From Clostridium sp. (lineage in GTDB: Bacteria > Bacillota > Clostridia > Clostridiales > Clostridiaceae), in the NCBI RefSeq assembly GCF_018372875.1, contig NZ_JAHAIF010000047.1, positions 1 to 22,932 on the forward strand: DNA of 22,932 nucleotides, in the 5' to 3' direction. How positions within the stretch are numbered: position 1 is the stretch's first letter; each line of letters begins with the position of its first letter. The notes under the pieces are model-generated. The model had not been told where the DNA came from. It ran no database searches and saw only the letters and a program-made list of their open reading frames with translations. The position numbers were made by a program, and so were the translations under genes. Shown piece by piece: positions 6,610 through 15,252 of this stretch.

Positions 6610-7329
6610 TTATTTAAGAGGCTTCTTTGTTACCATCCCTGCCTTCCTAGGAAACGACATAGGACACTCTTTTACTTTATTAACTACTACAATATTATGT
6701 TTTAATTCTGTGTCTTCAATGTCTACTTTTATCACATCTTGTAACCTACCACCTAGGGTTCCAATAGCATTTCTGCTTTGATTTAACTCCTCATCAACTA
6801 AAGGTCCTTTTAAAGCTACGAAACTACCTCCTACTTTTACAAAAGGAAGGCAAAATTCTGATAAAACTGTCATATTCGCAACAGCTCTTGAAGTTGCTAT
6901 ATCGAACTTTTCTCTCAAATTCTTATTTTTCCCACCATCTTCGGCTCTAGAATGTATTGTTATTACATTTGTTAATCCTAATTCCTTAATCACTACATTA
7001 AGAAAATTAATTCTTTTATTTAATGAATCTAGTAACGTTATCTCTTTATTTTCATCCATTATAGCAATTGGTAATCCAGGAAACCCTGCTCCTGTTCCTA
7101 CATCAATTATAGTCTTAGCACTTTTTATCTCTTTACTCTTGAATATCTTTATACAGTCAATGAAATGTTTTTTTATAAATTCTTCATCATCTAATATTGC
7201 TGTTAGATTAACTTTTTCATTCCATTCCTGTACTAATCTCATATATTTTATAAACTTGTTATATTTATCTTCATTAAAAGTCATTCCAACGTCTTGTGAC
7301 GCTCTTTCCATTAATTCATAAAAACTCAT
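6610..7329 (-). CDS. rsmG: 16S rRNA (guanine527-N7)-methyltransferase RsmG
   Basis: A 239-residue RsmG (GidB), the S-adenosylmethionine-dependent enzyme that methylates N7 of G527 in 16S rRNA; its loss is linked to low-level streptomycin resistance. The SAM-binding motif [16 protein letters not shown] is at 75-90. VNLTAI (40-45) and HFIDCI (55-60) are the family's N-terminal marks, and TSRAVANM and ALKGPL follow in the catalytic fold. [13 protein letters not shown] closes the protein. Length is usual. The ATG has AGGAGG five bases upstream. It sits 15 bases behind mnmG, forming mnmE-mnmG-rsmG. Confidence 0.96.
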   Translation of the reverse strand: MSFYELMERASQDVGMTFNEDKYNKFIKYMRLVQEWNEKVNLTAILDDEEFIKKHFIDCIKIFKSKEIKSAKTIIDVGTGAGFPGLPIAIMDENKEITLLDSLNKRINFLNVVIKELGLTNVITIHSRAEDGGKNKNLREKFDIATSRAVANMTVLSEFCLPFVKVGGSFVALKGPLVDEELNQSRNAIGTLGGRLQDVIKVDIEDTELKHNIVVVNKVKECPMSFPRKAGMVTKKPLK

Positions 7330-7344
7330 TTTTACCTCCTGAGT

Positions 7345-9228
7345 TTATTTTTTTTCTTTATTATAATGATGTTCTAGATATATTAATAAAACTGATATAT
7401 CTGCTGGAGATACTCCAGATATTCTAGAAGCTTGCCCAATACTTATCGGTCTTATATTATTTAGTTTTTGCATTGCTTCTACTCTTAATCCTCTAACATT
7501 ATTATAATCTATATTTAGTGGTAATATCTTCTTTTCAAACTTACTAAATTGTTTTACTTGCTCTAATTGGCTATTAATATAACCTTCATACTTTGCGATA
7601 ATATTAATCTGTTCCCCTATTTCATCTCTTAATTCAGGTCTATCTGGATCTAATTGTTTAAGCGAAAAATAATCTAATTCTGTTCGCTTTATTAATTCAT
7701 AGAAAGATATAGGCTTTCTTAATTCTGCCGAATTTAAAGAATTTAAAAATTCATTTACTTCTCTTTTATTAGTAATCTTTAATTCTTTAATTCTGTTAAT
7801 CTCATTTTCTATAATTCTTTGCTTTTGTCTAAATCTATTAATTCTTTCATCAGTAACTAAACCTATCTTGTAACCTTTTTCAGTTAATCTAAAGTCAGCA
7901 TTATCTTGTCTTAGTAAAAGCCTATATTCAGCTCTAGAAGTCATCATTCTATATGGCTCGTTAGTTCCTTTTGTAACTAAATCATCAATTAAAACACCTA
8001 TATAGGCATCAGATCTTGTTAATATAAAAGGCTCTTCACCTTTTATCTTTAATGCTGCATTTATACCAGCAACTAATCCTTGCGCAGCAGCTTCTTCATA
8101 TCCAGAGCTACCATTTAACTGACCAGCTCCATATAATCCTTGAACATTCTTAAATTCTAAAGTTGGCTTTAACTGCGTAGGATCTATTGAATCATACTCA
8201 ATAGCATATGCTGTTCTCATTATCTCTACATTTTCTAGGCCTGGTATAGTTTTTAGCATCATTACTTGAATATCTTCAGGTAATGATGAACTCATACCAC
8301 CAACATACATCTCTAAAGTATCCTCACCTTCTGGTTCAATAAATATTTGATGTTGTTTTTTATCAGGAAATCTCATTACTTTATCTTCAATTGAAGGGCA
8401 ATATCTAGGTCCTACACCTTCAATACTTCCATTATACATAGGAGACCTAGAAATATTTTCATTTATAATTCTATGAGTTTCCTCATTAGTATAAGTAAGA
8501 TAACAAGAAATTTGTTCTCTATCAACATTATCATTCATAAATGAAAATGGTACTATTTTTTTATCCCCTCCCTGTTCTATCATCTTAGAAAAGTCAACTG
8601 AACGTCTATTTATTCTTGCTGGTGTTCCAGTTTTGAATCTTCTTAAACTTATACCCAAGTCTATTAATGATTGAGATAAATCGTTAGCTGGAAAAAGCCC
8701 ATTTGGCCCACTACTATAGCTTACATCTCCAATTATTACTCTTCCCTTTAAATATGTACCAGTAGCTAATACTACAGCTTTACATTTAAATATAGCACCA
8801 TTTTTTGTAACCACACCTGTTACTTTATTATCTTCTATTATTAATTCAATTACTTCTAACTGTCTTACTTGAAGATTTTTTGTATCTTCCATAATTCTTT
8901 TCATTCTATTTTGATATTTTAACTTATCAGCTTGTGCTCTTAATGAATGAACCGCTGGCCCCTTAGATGTATTTAACATTCTGGATTGAATGAACGTTTC
9001 ATCAATATTCATTCCCATTTCTCCACCTAATGCATCAATCTCTTTAACTAAGTGCCCCTTTGCTGTTCCCCCTATATTAGGATTACAAGGCATCATTGCA
9101 ATTGAATCTAAACTAATAGTACACATTAATGTATTTAGACCCAATCTCGCACATGCTAAAGCAGCTTCACAGCCTGCATGCCCTGCACCTATAATAACAA
9201 TATCAAATTCACCTGCATTGTATTTCAT
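7345..9228 (-). CDS. mnmG: tRNA U34 carboxymethylaminomethyl-synthesis enzyme MnmG
   Basis: A 627-residue MnmG (GidA), the FAD-binding partner of MnmE that builds the aminomethyl modification on wobble U34 of several tRNAs. The dinucleotide-binding motif [15 protein letters not shown] is at 11-25. The conserved [20 protein letters not shown] follows at about 46-65. TGTYLKG and [11 protein letters not shown] mark the FAD and catalytic regions, with [21 protein letters not shown] further on. The C-terminal helical domain that binds MnmE and tRNA ends with the family motif [19 protein letters not shown]. Length is typical. GGAGT precedes the ATG by about nine bases, and the gene begins 12 bases after mnmE. 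Confidence 0.97.
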   Translation of the reverse strand: MKYNAGEFDIVIIGAGHAGCEAALACARLGLNTLMCTISLDSIAMMPCNPNIGGTAKGHLVKEIDALGGEMGMNIDETFIQSRMLNTSKGPAVHSLRAQADKLKYQNRMKRIMEDTKNLQVRQLEVIELIIEDNKVTGVVTKNGAIFKCKAVVLATGTYLKGRVIIGDVSYSSGPNGLFPANDLSQSLIDLGISLRRFKTGTPARINRRSVDFSKMIEQGGDKKIVPFSFMNDNVDREQISCYLTYTNEETHRIINENISRSPMYNGSIEGVGPRYCPSIEDKVMRFPDKKQHQIFIEPEGEDTLEMYVGGMSSSLPEDIQVMMLKTIPGLENVEIMRTAYAIEYDSIDPTQLKPTLEFKNVQGLYGAGQLNGSSGYEEAAAQGLVAGINAALKIKGEEPFILTRSDAYIGVLIDDLVTKGTNEPYRMMTSRAEYRLLLRQDNADFRLTEKGYKIGLVTDERINRFRQKQRIIENEINRIKELKITNKREVNEFLNSLNSAELRKPISFYELIKRTELDYFSLKQLDPDRPELRDEIGEQINIIAKYEGYINSQLEQVKQFSKFEKKILPLNIDYNNVRGLRVEAMQKLNNIRPISIGQASRISGVSPADISVLLIYLEHHYNKEKK

Positions 9229-9240
9229 AATAGTTTACTC

Positions 9241-10620
9241 CTACTTTCCACAACAAAAATCTTTAAATATTTTATTTACTAAGTCTTCTTCTAATTCAGA
9301 TCCTGTTATTTCACCTAATGCTTTTAGAGATGCCGTTACATATATTGAAATTAAATCTAAAAATTCATTCATTTTAACTTTTTCATAAGCAGTTTCACAA
9401 TTTTCTAAAGCTCTATATAACGCTTGCTTATGTCTATTATTAGATATAATTAAGCTTTCTGTACTTACATTACCACTAAAAAACATCTCTTTTATTTTTT
9501 CTTTTAAATTATCTAATCCAATTTCTTCTTTAGCTGATACATATATTTTGTTATTTAAATCTTCAATTTCTTTTTCACTTATCTTATTCTGTAAATCCAC
9601 TTTATTTAGAAGAACAATATAATTCTTATCAGTAATAGAATTTATTATCTCTCTATCCTCTTCTTCTAATTCTCTAGATCTATCAAGCATTAAAATTACA
9701 AGATCTGCTTCATTTATTTTTTCTCGCGATTTCTCTACACCTATCTTTTCTACAATATCATCAGTTTCTCTAATTCCAGCTGTATCAGTTATCCTTATTG
9801 GAATACCATCTAAACTTATAAATTCTTCAATTATATCTCTAGTTGTTCCTGGTATATCTGTAACAATTGCTCTTTTTTCTTTTAATAAAGCATTTAACAA
9901 TGATGATTTACCAACATTTGGCTTTCCTACTATAGCCAAACTTAAACCATCTCTTATAATTCTACCCTCATCTGCATTTTTTAGTAAATAATACATTCTA
10001 TCTATTGCCTTTTTTATTTCACTTTCAACTTTAATAGGTATATCAGGATCTATTTCTTCTTCATCTTCTGTAAAATCAACAGCATATTCTATTAATGCCA
10101 ATGTATTAAGCATATATTCTCTTAATTTATTTATTTCCTTAGATAGAGCACCTTCATGTTGTAGCATAGCAGATTTCATAGATAAATCTGTTTTTGCTCT
10201 TATAATATCCATAACAGCTTCTGCTTGGCTTAAGTCTATTCTCCCATTTAAAAATGCCCTTTTTGTAAATTCTCCTGGTTCAGATAATCTTGCACCAGCC
10301 TTAATTACTTCTTCCAGAACCTTATTTGTAGATATAACACCACCATGGCAATTAATTTCTATTACGTCTTCTGCTGTAAAGCTCTTAGGCCCCTTCATAA
10401 AACTTATTATAACTTCATCTATAGTATCTTTATTATTAATATCTTTTATATATCCATATCGCATAGTATAAGACTTCATATCATCCATACTTTTACCGCT
10501 TTTAGCACAAAAAATCTTATCAACTATTTCTTTAGATCTATCGCCTGATACTCTTATAATAGATATTCCACCTTCACCAATAGGTGTAGCTATACCACAA
10601 ATAGTATCGAATTCTTTCAT
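9241..10620 (-). CDS. mnmE: tRNA modification GTPase MnmE
   Basis: A 459-residue MnmE (TrmE), a potassium-activated GTPase acting with MnmG on tRNA wobble uridine. The N-terminal tetrahydrofolate-binding domain (about 1-118) includes [16 protein letters not shown] helical domain surrounds the GTPase domain, which has GKPNVGKSS (232-240), GTTRD (258-262), DTAGI (279-283) and NKVD. The C-terminal motif is CCGK (456-459), where many family members have CIGK; the first cysteine, the functional one, is kept. Length is typical. It opens the mnmE-mnmG-rsmG operon behind its own promoter, and the ATG has AGGAGG with normal spacing. Confidence 0.97.
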   Translation of the reverse strand: MKEFDTICGIATPIGEGGISIIRVSGDRSKEIVDKIFCAKSGKSMDDMKSYTMRYGYIKDINNKDTIDEVIISFMKGPKSFTAEDVIEINCHGGVISTNKVLEEVIKAGARLSEPGEFTKRAFLNGRIDLSQAEAVMDIIRAKTDLSMKSAMLQHEGALSKEINKLREYMLNTLALIEYAVDFTEDEEEIDPDIPIKVESEIKKAIDRMYYLLKNADEGRIIRDGLSLAIVGKPNVGKSSLLNALLKEKRAIVTDIPGTTRDIIEEFISLDGIPIRITDTAGIRETDDIVEKIGVEKSREKINEADLVILMLDRSRELEEEDREIINSITDKNYIVLLNKVDLQNKISEKEIEDLNNKIYVSAKEEIGLDNLKEKIKEMFFSGNVSTESLIISNNRHKQALYRALENCETAYEKVKMNEFLDLISIYVTASLKALGEITGSELEEDLVNKIFKDFCCGK

Positions 10621-10664
10621 TAACTAACCTCCTAAATTTTATACTTTTAAGTATTATAACCGAA

Positions 10665-10708
10665 TTTGACTAATATACATTTTACATAACTATATTTAAT
10701 TAGTCAAA
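10665..10708. repeat. 10-bp inverted repeat around the mnmE promoter
   Basis: TTTGACTAAT (10665-10674) and its exact reverse complement ATTAGTCAAA (10699-10708) are separated by 24 bases. The right copy supplies the -35 box of the mnmE promoter, and the left copy lies just downstream of the -10 box. It could be an operator for a dimeric regulator or chance in an A/T-rich region. Confidence 0.5.
10679..10707 (-). promoter_or_regulatory. mnmE operon promoter (sigma-A type)
   Basis: Read on the minus strand: TTGACT (10707-10702), exactly 17 bases, TAAAAT (10684-10679), about 58 bases before the mnmE start. Position between the jag terminator and mnmE fits. A second TATAAT (10658-10653) nearby has no matching -35 box. 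Confidence 0.7.
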
Positions 10709-10809
10709 ATTAAAAGAAATCCAAATATGTTTTTCAACTTCTATTTAAAGAAAGATATTACTTTTCTAATTATATACCATCAATATATAAATAATGTTTT
10801 TACAAATCT

Positions 10810-10857
10810 AAATAATAAAAAACCTTTATGAGATATATACTAATCACATAAAGGTTT
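10810..10857 (-). terminator. Rho-independent terminator after jag
   Basis: On the minus strand an 11-bp stem, AAACCTTTATG (10857-10847) and CATAAAGGTTT (10830-10820), encloses a 16-base loop. The stem runs into TTTTTATTATT. It ends the rpmH-rnpA-yidD-yidC-jag operon before the mnmE promoter. Confidence 0.85.
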
Positions 10858-10875
10858 AATTATTTAAATAGATAT

Positions 10876-11505
10876 TTATTTTTTAGGTTTAATATCAACA
10901 ACTACTCTTCTATAAGGTTCTTCTCCTTCACTATATGTGAATATTCCTTCCTTATCTTGTAAAGCTGAATGTATTATTCTACGTTCATATGGATTCATAG
11001 GTTCTAGTTTATATGCTCTATTAATCTTTTTTACTTTATAAGCTGTTTTTTCAGCAACCCTTTTAAGAGTCTCTTCTCTTTTTGATCTATAATTTTCAAC
11101 ATCTAATACAACTCTTTTATAAGGAATTTCATGATTCTTATTTATTACTAATGATACTAGATATTGAAGGGAATCTAAAGTCTCACCCCTATAACCAATT
11201 ACATTTCCCATCTTAATACCTTCTAAATCAATTTTGATTGTATTACCTTCTTCTGTAATTTTTATTTGAGGTTCAATTCCCATAGAATTTAAAACATTAA
11301 CTAAAAATTCTTTTGCATTATCGATATAATTTTTCTTTAAAGAAACTATTAACTTTGCAGGTTTTGATCCAATAAAATTAAATAACCCCTTAGAACCCTC
11401 ATCTATTACTTCGTATTCAATTTCATCCTTAGTTACATTTAAATGTTGTAAGGCTTTAGCTATTGCATCATCTACGTTTTTTCCAGTAACTTCAATAGAT
11501 TTCAT
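10876..11505 (-). CDS. jag: RNA-binding protein Jag (KhpB)
   Basis: A 209-residue Jag/KhpB protein. The Jag-N domain (1-55) contains EVIDEGSKGLFNFIGSKPAKL. A KH domain follows at about 70-140, with the nucleic-acid loop in GNVIGYRGETLDSLQYL. A C-terminal R3H domain at about 145-209 has NPYERRIIHSAL and ends YRRVVVDIKPKK. In streptococci and relatives KhpB pairs with KhpA and binds many RNAs affecting cell shape and division. The N-terminal domain and place behind yidC point to a link with membrane insertion or sporulation (spoIIIJ-associated gene). Length equals the Bacillus protein. It lies 31 bases after yidC, with a GGTGG-type ribosome site, and ends at the operon terminator. Confidence 0.95.
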   Translation of the reverse strand: MKSIEVTGKNVDDAIAKALQHLNVTKDEIEYEVIDEGSKGLFNFIGSKPAKLIVSLKKNYIDNAKEFLVNVLNSMGIEPQIKITEEGNTIKIDLEGIKMGNVIGYRGETLDSLQYLVSLVINKNHEIPYKRVVLDVENYRSKREETLKRVAEKTAYKVKKINRAYKLEPMNPYERRIIHSALQDKEGIFTYSEGEEPYRRVVVDIKPKK

Positions 11506-11536
11506 ACCCTATTCACCCACCTCTAAATTATAAATT

Positions 11537-12325
11537 CTACTTTTTCTTTTTCTTATTTTTCTTTTTCTTACTAGCTTTATTAGAATCTTCATAATCTGGC
11601 ATAACAAACTTAGGCGTTCTTGAAGCTTCTTTTTCAGCTTCAACTGCTTCAACCGCTCTTTTTTTCTGCATAGCTGGTCTATAGTTTATAAAATAAGTTG
11701 TTATTAATTGAATTACACCACCTAATACCCAGTAAATTACAAGTAGTGATTGAAATCTTAATGCCATAAATCCCATCATTAACGACATAACTATATTCAT
11801 AGTTCCCATATTCATACCACCTTCAGCTGCCGGAGCTGATTTAGTCATTAAATAAGATGGTAAGTATGTTGTTAACGCAGCAAGTATAGGTAATATAAAG
11901 AATGGATCTGGAGCACCTATATTACTAATCCATAAAAACGATCCTGTTGGATTTATAGAATAGAAAACTCCGTAAAGAGCCATAAGTATTGGAAGTGGTA
12001 ATAAGGCTGGTAAACATCCACCAGTCATACTAACATTATTCTCTTTATAAACTCTCATTAATTCCATGTTTTGCTTTTGAGGATCATTTTTATATTTTTC
12101 TTGTATTTTTTTAATTTCAGGTTGAACCTCTTGCATTTTTTGTGTAGATCTAGCTGATTTAATATTAAAAGGTAATAAACATAACCTAATCAATATTGTT
12201 AATAATGTTACTGCCAATACATATTGATATCCTTCATTAGTTACTCCTAATCCCTTTACAAGATTTAAAAAGAAATTAAATATAACTGTAAAGAATTTCG
12301 TTATTGGTTCAAAAATGGTCAACAT
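11537..12325 (-). CDS. yidC: Membrane protein insertase YidC (SpoIIIJ/OxaA type)
   Basis: A 262-residue insertase of the Gram-positive YidC class, placing small proteins in the membrane alone or with Sec. Hydrophobic segments lie at about 8-25, 33-55, 108-125, 135-160 and 175-215. The groove arginine is Arg47 in TILIRLCLLPF. The cytoplasmic hairpin of charged helices covers about 60-97 (MQEVQPEIKKIQEKYKNDPQ). A lysine-rich tail ends the protein and probably touches the ribosome. Unlike Bacillus SpoIIIJ I see no lipoprotein signal: the N-terminus MLTIFEPITKFF lacks a lipobox cysteine. AGGAGG lies 11 bases upstream of the ATG. It sits between yidD and jag. Confidence 0.95.
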   Translation of the reverse strand: MLTIFEPITKFFTVIFNFFLNLVKGLGVTNEGYQYVLAVTLLTILIRLCLLPFNIKSARSTQKMQEVQPEIKKIQEKYKNDPQKQNMELMRVYKENNVSMTGGCLPALLPLPILMALYGVFYSINPTGSFLWISNIGAPDPFFILPILAALTTYLPSYLMTKSAPAAEGGMNMGTMNIVMSLMMGFMALRFQSLLVIYWVLGGVIQLITTYFINYRPAMQKKRAVEAVEAEKEASRTPKFVMPDYEDSNKASKKKKNKKKKK

Positions 12326-12354
12326 CCTATAAAATTCCTCCTAAATTCAAAATA

Positions 12355-12564
12355 TTATTTAACAGGGTCAAAACCACCCTTACTAAAAGGATTACATCTA
12401 AAAATACGCCAAAGAGCCATTATTCCACCTTTAACAACTCCATATCTTTCAATTGCTTCTAAAGCATACTGAGAACAAGTAGGTATATATTTACACTTTG
12501 GTGGACTCATTGGCGAAATGTTTCTTCTATAAAATTTTATTAGACTTAATACTAATTTTTTCAT
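12355..12564 (-). CDS. yidD: Membrane protein insertion efficiency factor YidD
   Basis: A 69-residue YidD, a small membrane-associated protein that helps YidC/Sec-dependent insertion. The whole family pattern is present: an N-terminal amphipathic stretch ([17 protein letters not shown]), [19 protein letters not shown] (24-42) and [17 protein letters not shown] (52-68). Cysteines at 24, 30 and 56 are conserved. It overlaps the 3' end of rnpA by 38 bases in another frame, so translation is probably coupled. yidC follows after 29 bases. Confidence 0.95.
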   Translation of the reverse strand: MKKLVLSLIKFYRRNISPMSPPKCKYIPTCSQYALEAIERYGVVKGGIMALWRIFRCNPFSKGGFDPVK

Positions 12565-12913
12565 TATTATATAAGCCAGCTTTCTTCAATAAATTGTCCA
12601 TAGCATTTTCCACTTCATTGAAATTCTTATCTTTTAACTTTGTTCTTGCAACAAAAACAAGATCATATCCTTTATTTAGATAATCATCTTTAAATCTATA
12701 GTTTTCATAAATCAATCTTTTGCTTCTACTTCGTATAACGCTATTTCCAACTTTTTTACTAACAGAAATCCCCACTTTATTATATAGGTTTCCTTCCTTA
12801 TCTTTATTCATTTTATTTTTTAAAACATATAATACTAACAAACTATTAGCAAAAGATTTACCACGTCTATAAATAAAGCGAAACTCTAAATTTTTCTTCA
12901 ATCTATATATCAT
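12527..12913 (-). CDS. rnpA: Ribonuclease P protein component RnpA
   Basis: A 128-residue basic protein that binds the RNase P RNA and helps 5' trimming of tRNA precursors. It starts [23 protein letters not shown]; the signature [25 protein letters not shown] (about 46-70) holds the RNR-type RNA-binding helix, and [11 protein letters not shown] follows. The C-terminus is about ten residues longer than in Bacillus and overlaps yidD. I chose the ATG at 12913, preceded 13 bases upstream by AAAGGAG, which is a long spacing. The longer frame would use a TTG at 12964 inside the rpmH terminator stem and would add a non-conserved sequence. The ribosome site is partly covered by a hairpin. Confidence 0.92.
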   Translation of the reverse strand: MIYRLKKNLEFRFIYRRGKSFANSLLVLYVLKNKMNKDKEGNLYNKVGISVSKKVGNSVIRSRSKRLIYENYRFKDDYLNKGYDLVFVARTKLKDKNFNEVENAMDNLLKKAGLYNNEKISIKSNKIL

Positions 12914-12928
12914 AGGTATTTCTATTCT

Positions 12929-12958
12929 CCTTTTTTTCTGCCATTTGCAGAAAAAAGG
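12929..12958 (-). promoter_or_regulatory. Hairpin occluding the rnpA ribosome site
   Basis: On the minus strand, CCTTTTTTCTGC (12958-12947) can pair with GCAG plus seven A's and GG (12941-12929), with one bulged base and a five-base loop. The 3' arm contains most of AAAGGAG, the rnpA ribosome site. Its 5' arm reuses bases of the preceding terminator stem and T run, so the two structures compete. Confidence 0.55.
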
Positions 12959-12975
12959 CCACAATTGCGGCCCTT
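12951..12975 (-). terminator. Internal terminator/attenuator between rpmH and rnpA
   Basis: On the minus strand, AAGGGCCGC (12975-12967) pairs with GTGGCCTTT (12962-12954) around an AATT loop, and six T's follow (12956-12951). The stem begins within the rpmH stop codon. Partial termination here would give much more L34 than RnpA, as cells need. Confidence 0.78.
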
Positions 12976-13108
12976 ATGCTGTTAATTTCTTTCTACCTTT
13001 TTGTCTTCTTCTCTTAAGAACGTTTCTTCCTGATAGAGTGCTCATTCTCTTTCTGAAGCCGTGCTCTTTCTTTCTTTGTCTCTTTTTAGGTTGATATGTC
13101 ATGAACAT
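12974..13108 (-). CDS. rpmH: 50S ribosomal protein L34
   Basis: A 44-residue, very basic L34 of the large ribosomal subunit: [18 protein letters not shown], then [20 protein letters not shown] and a final RKKLTA. It is nearly the canonical sequence, with the family's [19 protein letters not shown] block at its start. A GGGGGTG ribosome site lies about ten bases before the first ATG; the ATG at codon 3 is a possible but less likely start. It is the first gene of the rpmH-rnpA-yidD-yidC-jag operon, behind a perfect promoter, and its stop runs into an attenuator stem. Confidence 0.97.
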   Translation of the reverse strand: MFMTYQPKKRQRKKEHGFRKRMSTLSGRNVLKRRRQKGRKKLTA

Positions 13109-13182
13109 TGTAAAAATGCACCCCCTTCAATAGTAATTTTTATAGTAAAAACTATACTACTCGATTTTTATGTTACTTATTA

Positions 13183-13211
13183 ATTATATATATATGATGA
13201 TAAAGTGTCAA
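13183..13211 (-). promoter_or_regulatory. Consensus sigma-A promoter of the rpmH operon
   Basis: Read on the minus strand: TTGACA (13211-13206), exactly 17 bases, TATAAT (13188-13183). Both hexamers are perfect. It lies about 75 bases before the rpmH start and reads away from the origin. A perfect DnaA box is 45 bases upstream, so transcription may affect, or be affected by, DnaA binding. Confidence 0.9.
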
Positions 13212-13255
13212 GAATCTAGTTATTTGTAGATAGGTGGAAAACAAAATAGTTTTTT

Positions 13256-13563
13256 TGTGGATAACTTATTGAATATCTATATTCTAGTATGCTATTATTA
13301 AATTAAACTGTGAATAATATGTTATTAACTTAATCTTATCCACAACTGTGGACAAAATTGTTGATAACTTGTTTAGATATTGTTAATTTTTATATACATA
13401 TTGTATTATTACTATAAAATACAGACTTTATACAAAAATATTATGTGTATAAGTTATAGATTTATAAGCTGTGGATAAATCAAATATATTTTTACTTTTT
13501 ATAAATTTATAAACATGTTCATAATATAAGATGAGTTTATCAACATAATATAAGTTATCAACA
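13256..13563. other. oriC: oriC, upstream DnaA-box cluster (rpmH-dnaA intergenic)
   Basis: The 531-base gap before dnaA holds three perfect DnaA boxes: 13256-13264 and 13470-13478 (TGTGGATAA) and 13336-13344 (TTATCCACA). One-mismatch boxes are at 13309-13317 (TGTGAATAA), 13347-13355 (TGTGGACAA), 13359-13367 (TGTTGATAA), 13444-13452 (TGTGTATAA), 13537-13545 and 13555-13563 (TTATCAACA). The pair 13336-13355 forms an inverted repeat with a two-base centre. A weak dnaA promoter candidate, TTGATA-17-TAATTT (13361-13389), overlaps the 13359 box and would suit DnaA autoregulation. The rest, 13564-13625, is A/T-rich with no clear element. Confidence 0.92.
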
Positions 13564-13639
13564 TTACTTGTATATATGTTGTTATTTTATTGTTAATAAG
13601 TAAGTTAAAATTTTTTTATTTTATTTGGAGGATTTATAT

Positions 13640-14995
13640 ATGGATGCTGATTTAAAAAAATTATGGGATCAAACACTTACTATTATAAAAGCTGAAATGA
13701 GTGAAGTTAGCTTTAATACTTGGATAAAAAGTTGTGAGCCTATATCTATTTCCAATGATACTATTAGGATTAGTGTACCGAACTCCTTCACCCAAGATAT
13801 ATTAGAAAAAAGATATAAGGATTTAGTAGCTAACTCAATCAAATCAATTTGTTCAAAATTATATAAAATAGAGTTCTTAATAGCTTCAGATATAAAATCA
13901 GATGAAACATCCAAAGAAGATACTCCTGAACTAAAGAAAAATAAGGCTGTATTAATCAATGATGAACTATCAACTACACTGAATCCAAAGTACACATTTG
14001 ATTCATTTGTAATTGGTAATAGTAATAGGTTTGCACATGCCGCATCTTTAGCTGTTGCAGAATCACCTGCTAAAGCATATAATCCTTTATTTATATATGG
14101 AGGCGTAGGATTAGGAAAAACTCACTTAATGCATGCAATAGGTCACTATATATTAGATAGTAATCCTAATGCAAGGGTAGAGTACGTTTCATCTGAAAAA
14201 TTTACAAACGAATTAATAAATGCAATTAAAGATGATAAAAATGAAGAATTTAGAAATAAATATAGGAATGTTGATGTACTTTTAATCGATGATATTCAAT
14301 TTATAGCTGGAAAAGAAAGAACTCAAGAAGAATTTTTCCATACATTTAATGCACTACATGATGCAAATAAACAAATTATATTATCTTCTGATAGACCTCC
14401 AAAAGAAATTCCTACTTTAGAAGATAGGTTAAGGTCACGTTTTGAATGGGGATTAATTGCAGATATCCAAGTACCAGACTTTGAAACAAGGATGGCAATA
14501 TTAAAAAAGAAAGCAGATGTAGAAAAACTAAATGTAGCAAATGAAGTTATGGTATACATAGCTACAAAAATAAAATCAAATATAAGAGAACTTGAAGGTG
14601 CATTAATAAGAATAGTAGCTTATTCCTCATTAACTAATAAAGAAATTACAGTTGATTTAGCTTCAGAAGCATTAAAAGATATAATATCTAAAAAACAAGG
14701 CAAGAATATTACAATAGGCATAATTCAAGATATTGTTGCAAGTTACTTTAATCTTCGAATAGAAGACTTAAAATCACAAAGAAGAACAAGAAATGTAGCA
14801 TATCCAAGACAAATAGCTATGTATTTAAGTAGAAAACTTACTGATATGTCTCTACCTAAAATAGGTGAAGAATTTGGGGGTAGAGATCATACTACAGTTA
14901 TACATGCTTATGAAAAAATATCAGAAAACCTTAATACAGATGAAAATTTACAACATACCATAGAAGATATTACAAAGAAGTTAACTCAAAATTAA
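13640..14995 (+). CDS. dnaA: Chromosomal replication initiator protein DnaA
   Basis: A 451-residue DnaA. Domain I (1-80) begins [13 protein letters not shown] and holds the self-interaction and helicase-loading surface, including the tryptophan in SFNTWIK. A short variable linker covers about 82-113. The AAA+ domain has Walker [10 protein letters not shown] (154-162), Walker B LLIDDIQF (214-221) and the arginine-finger region [10 protein letters not shown] (263-272). The DNA-binding domain IV ends with the signature [15 protein letters not shown] (413-427). Start: ATG at 13640, eight bases after GGAGG; an upstream TTG at 13625 lies before that ribosome site. It is flanked on both sides by DnaA boxes, so autoregulation is likely. 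Confidence 0.98.
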   Translation: MDADLKKLWDQTLTIIKAEMSEVSFNTWIKSCEPISISNDTIRISVPNSFTQDILEKRYKDLVANSIKSICSKLYKIEFLIASDIKSDETSKEDTPELKKNKAVLINDELSTTLNPKYTFDSFVIGNSNRFAHAASLAVAESPAKAYNPLFIYGGVGLGKTHLMHAIGHYILDSNPNARVEYVSSEKFTNELINAIKDDKNEEFRNKYRNVDVLLIDDIQFIAGKERTQEEFFHTFNALHDANKQIILSSDRPPKEIPTLEDRLRSRFEWGLIADIQVPDFETRMAILKKKADVEKLNVANEVMVYIATKIKSNIRELEGALIRIVAYSSLTNKEITVDLASEALKDIISKKQGKNITIGIIQDIVASYFNLRIEDLKSQRRTRNVAYPRQIAMYLSRKLTDMSLPKIGEEFGGRDHTTVIHAYEKISENLNTDENLQHTIEDITKKLTQN

Positions 14996-15028
14996 TTAAC
15001 AACTGTACATAATAACTTTATAATATCT

Positions 15029-15105
15029 TGTGGATAACTATTTTAAAATAAACCCATTGTTTATTCTGTGGATAAGTCTATTAATTTGTTACTAACTTAT
15101 CCACA
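15029..15105. other. oriC: oriC, DnaA-box cluster between dnaA and dnaN
   Basis: Three perfect boxes lie in 77 bases: TGTGGATAA at 15029-15037 and 15067-15075, and TTATCCACA at 15097-15105. With the upstream cluster they flank dnaA, giving the bipartite origin known from Bacillus and other Firmicutes. The unwinding element follows directly. Confidence 0.92.
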
Positions 15106-15150
15106 ATATTTTTTTATAACTTTTCTACTATTTATAAGGGCTTTAGGTAC

Positions 15151-15235
15151 TTTTCAACAAATCCACAACGCCTACTACTATTATTACTAAATTAAAATTA
15201 TATATCTATATTTATATAAATAGTTATGTTATTAA
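15151..15235 (+). other. oriC: Origin unwinding element: weak DnaA boxes, DnaA-trio and AT-rich DUE
   Basis: Two weak boxes with two mismatches each, TTTTCAACA (15151-15159) and AAATCCACA (15159-15167), are followed by a short G/C spacer (ACGCC). Six triplets CTA CTA CTA TTA TTA CTA then cover 15172-15189. An almost pure A/T stretch runs to about 15235. This order (boxes, GC spacer, trio, AT-rich) is the basal unwinding system described in Bacillus subtilis, where DnaA moves from the boxes onto one strand at the trios. Confidence 0.82.
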
Positions 15236-15252
15236 CAGAGGAGGTTATTTTT

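Noticed and set aside
8990..9388. 132-codon open frame opposite mnmG and mnmE
   Set aside because: Antisense shadow across two conserved genes, with no family resemblance or ribosome site.
12914..12964. Longer rnpA reading frame starting with TTG
   Set aside because: The extra 17 codons lie in the rpmH attenuator stems and do not match the family start; the ATG at 12913 fits conserved RnpA N-termini.
13380..13625. Additional dnaA promoters in the A/T-rich stretch
   Set aside because: Several partial -10/-35 matches exist but none has both boxes convincing; in such A/T-rich DNA they are expected by chance.
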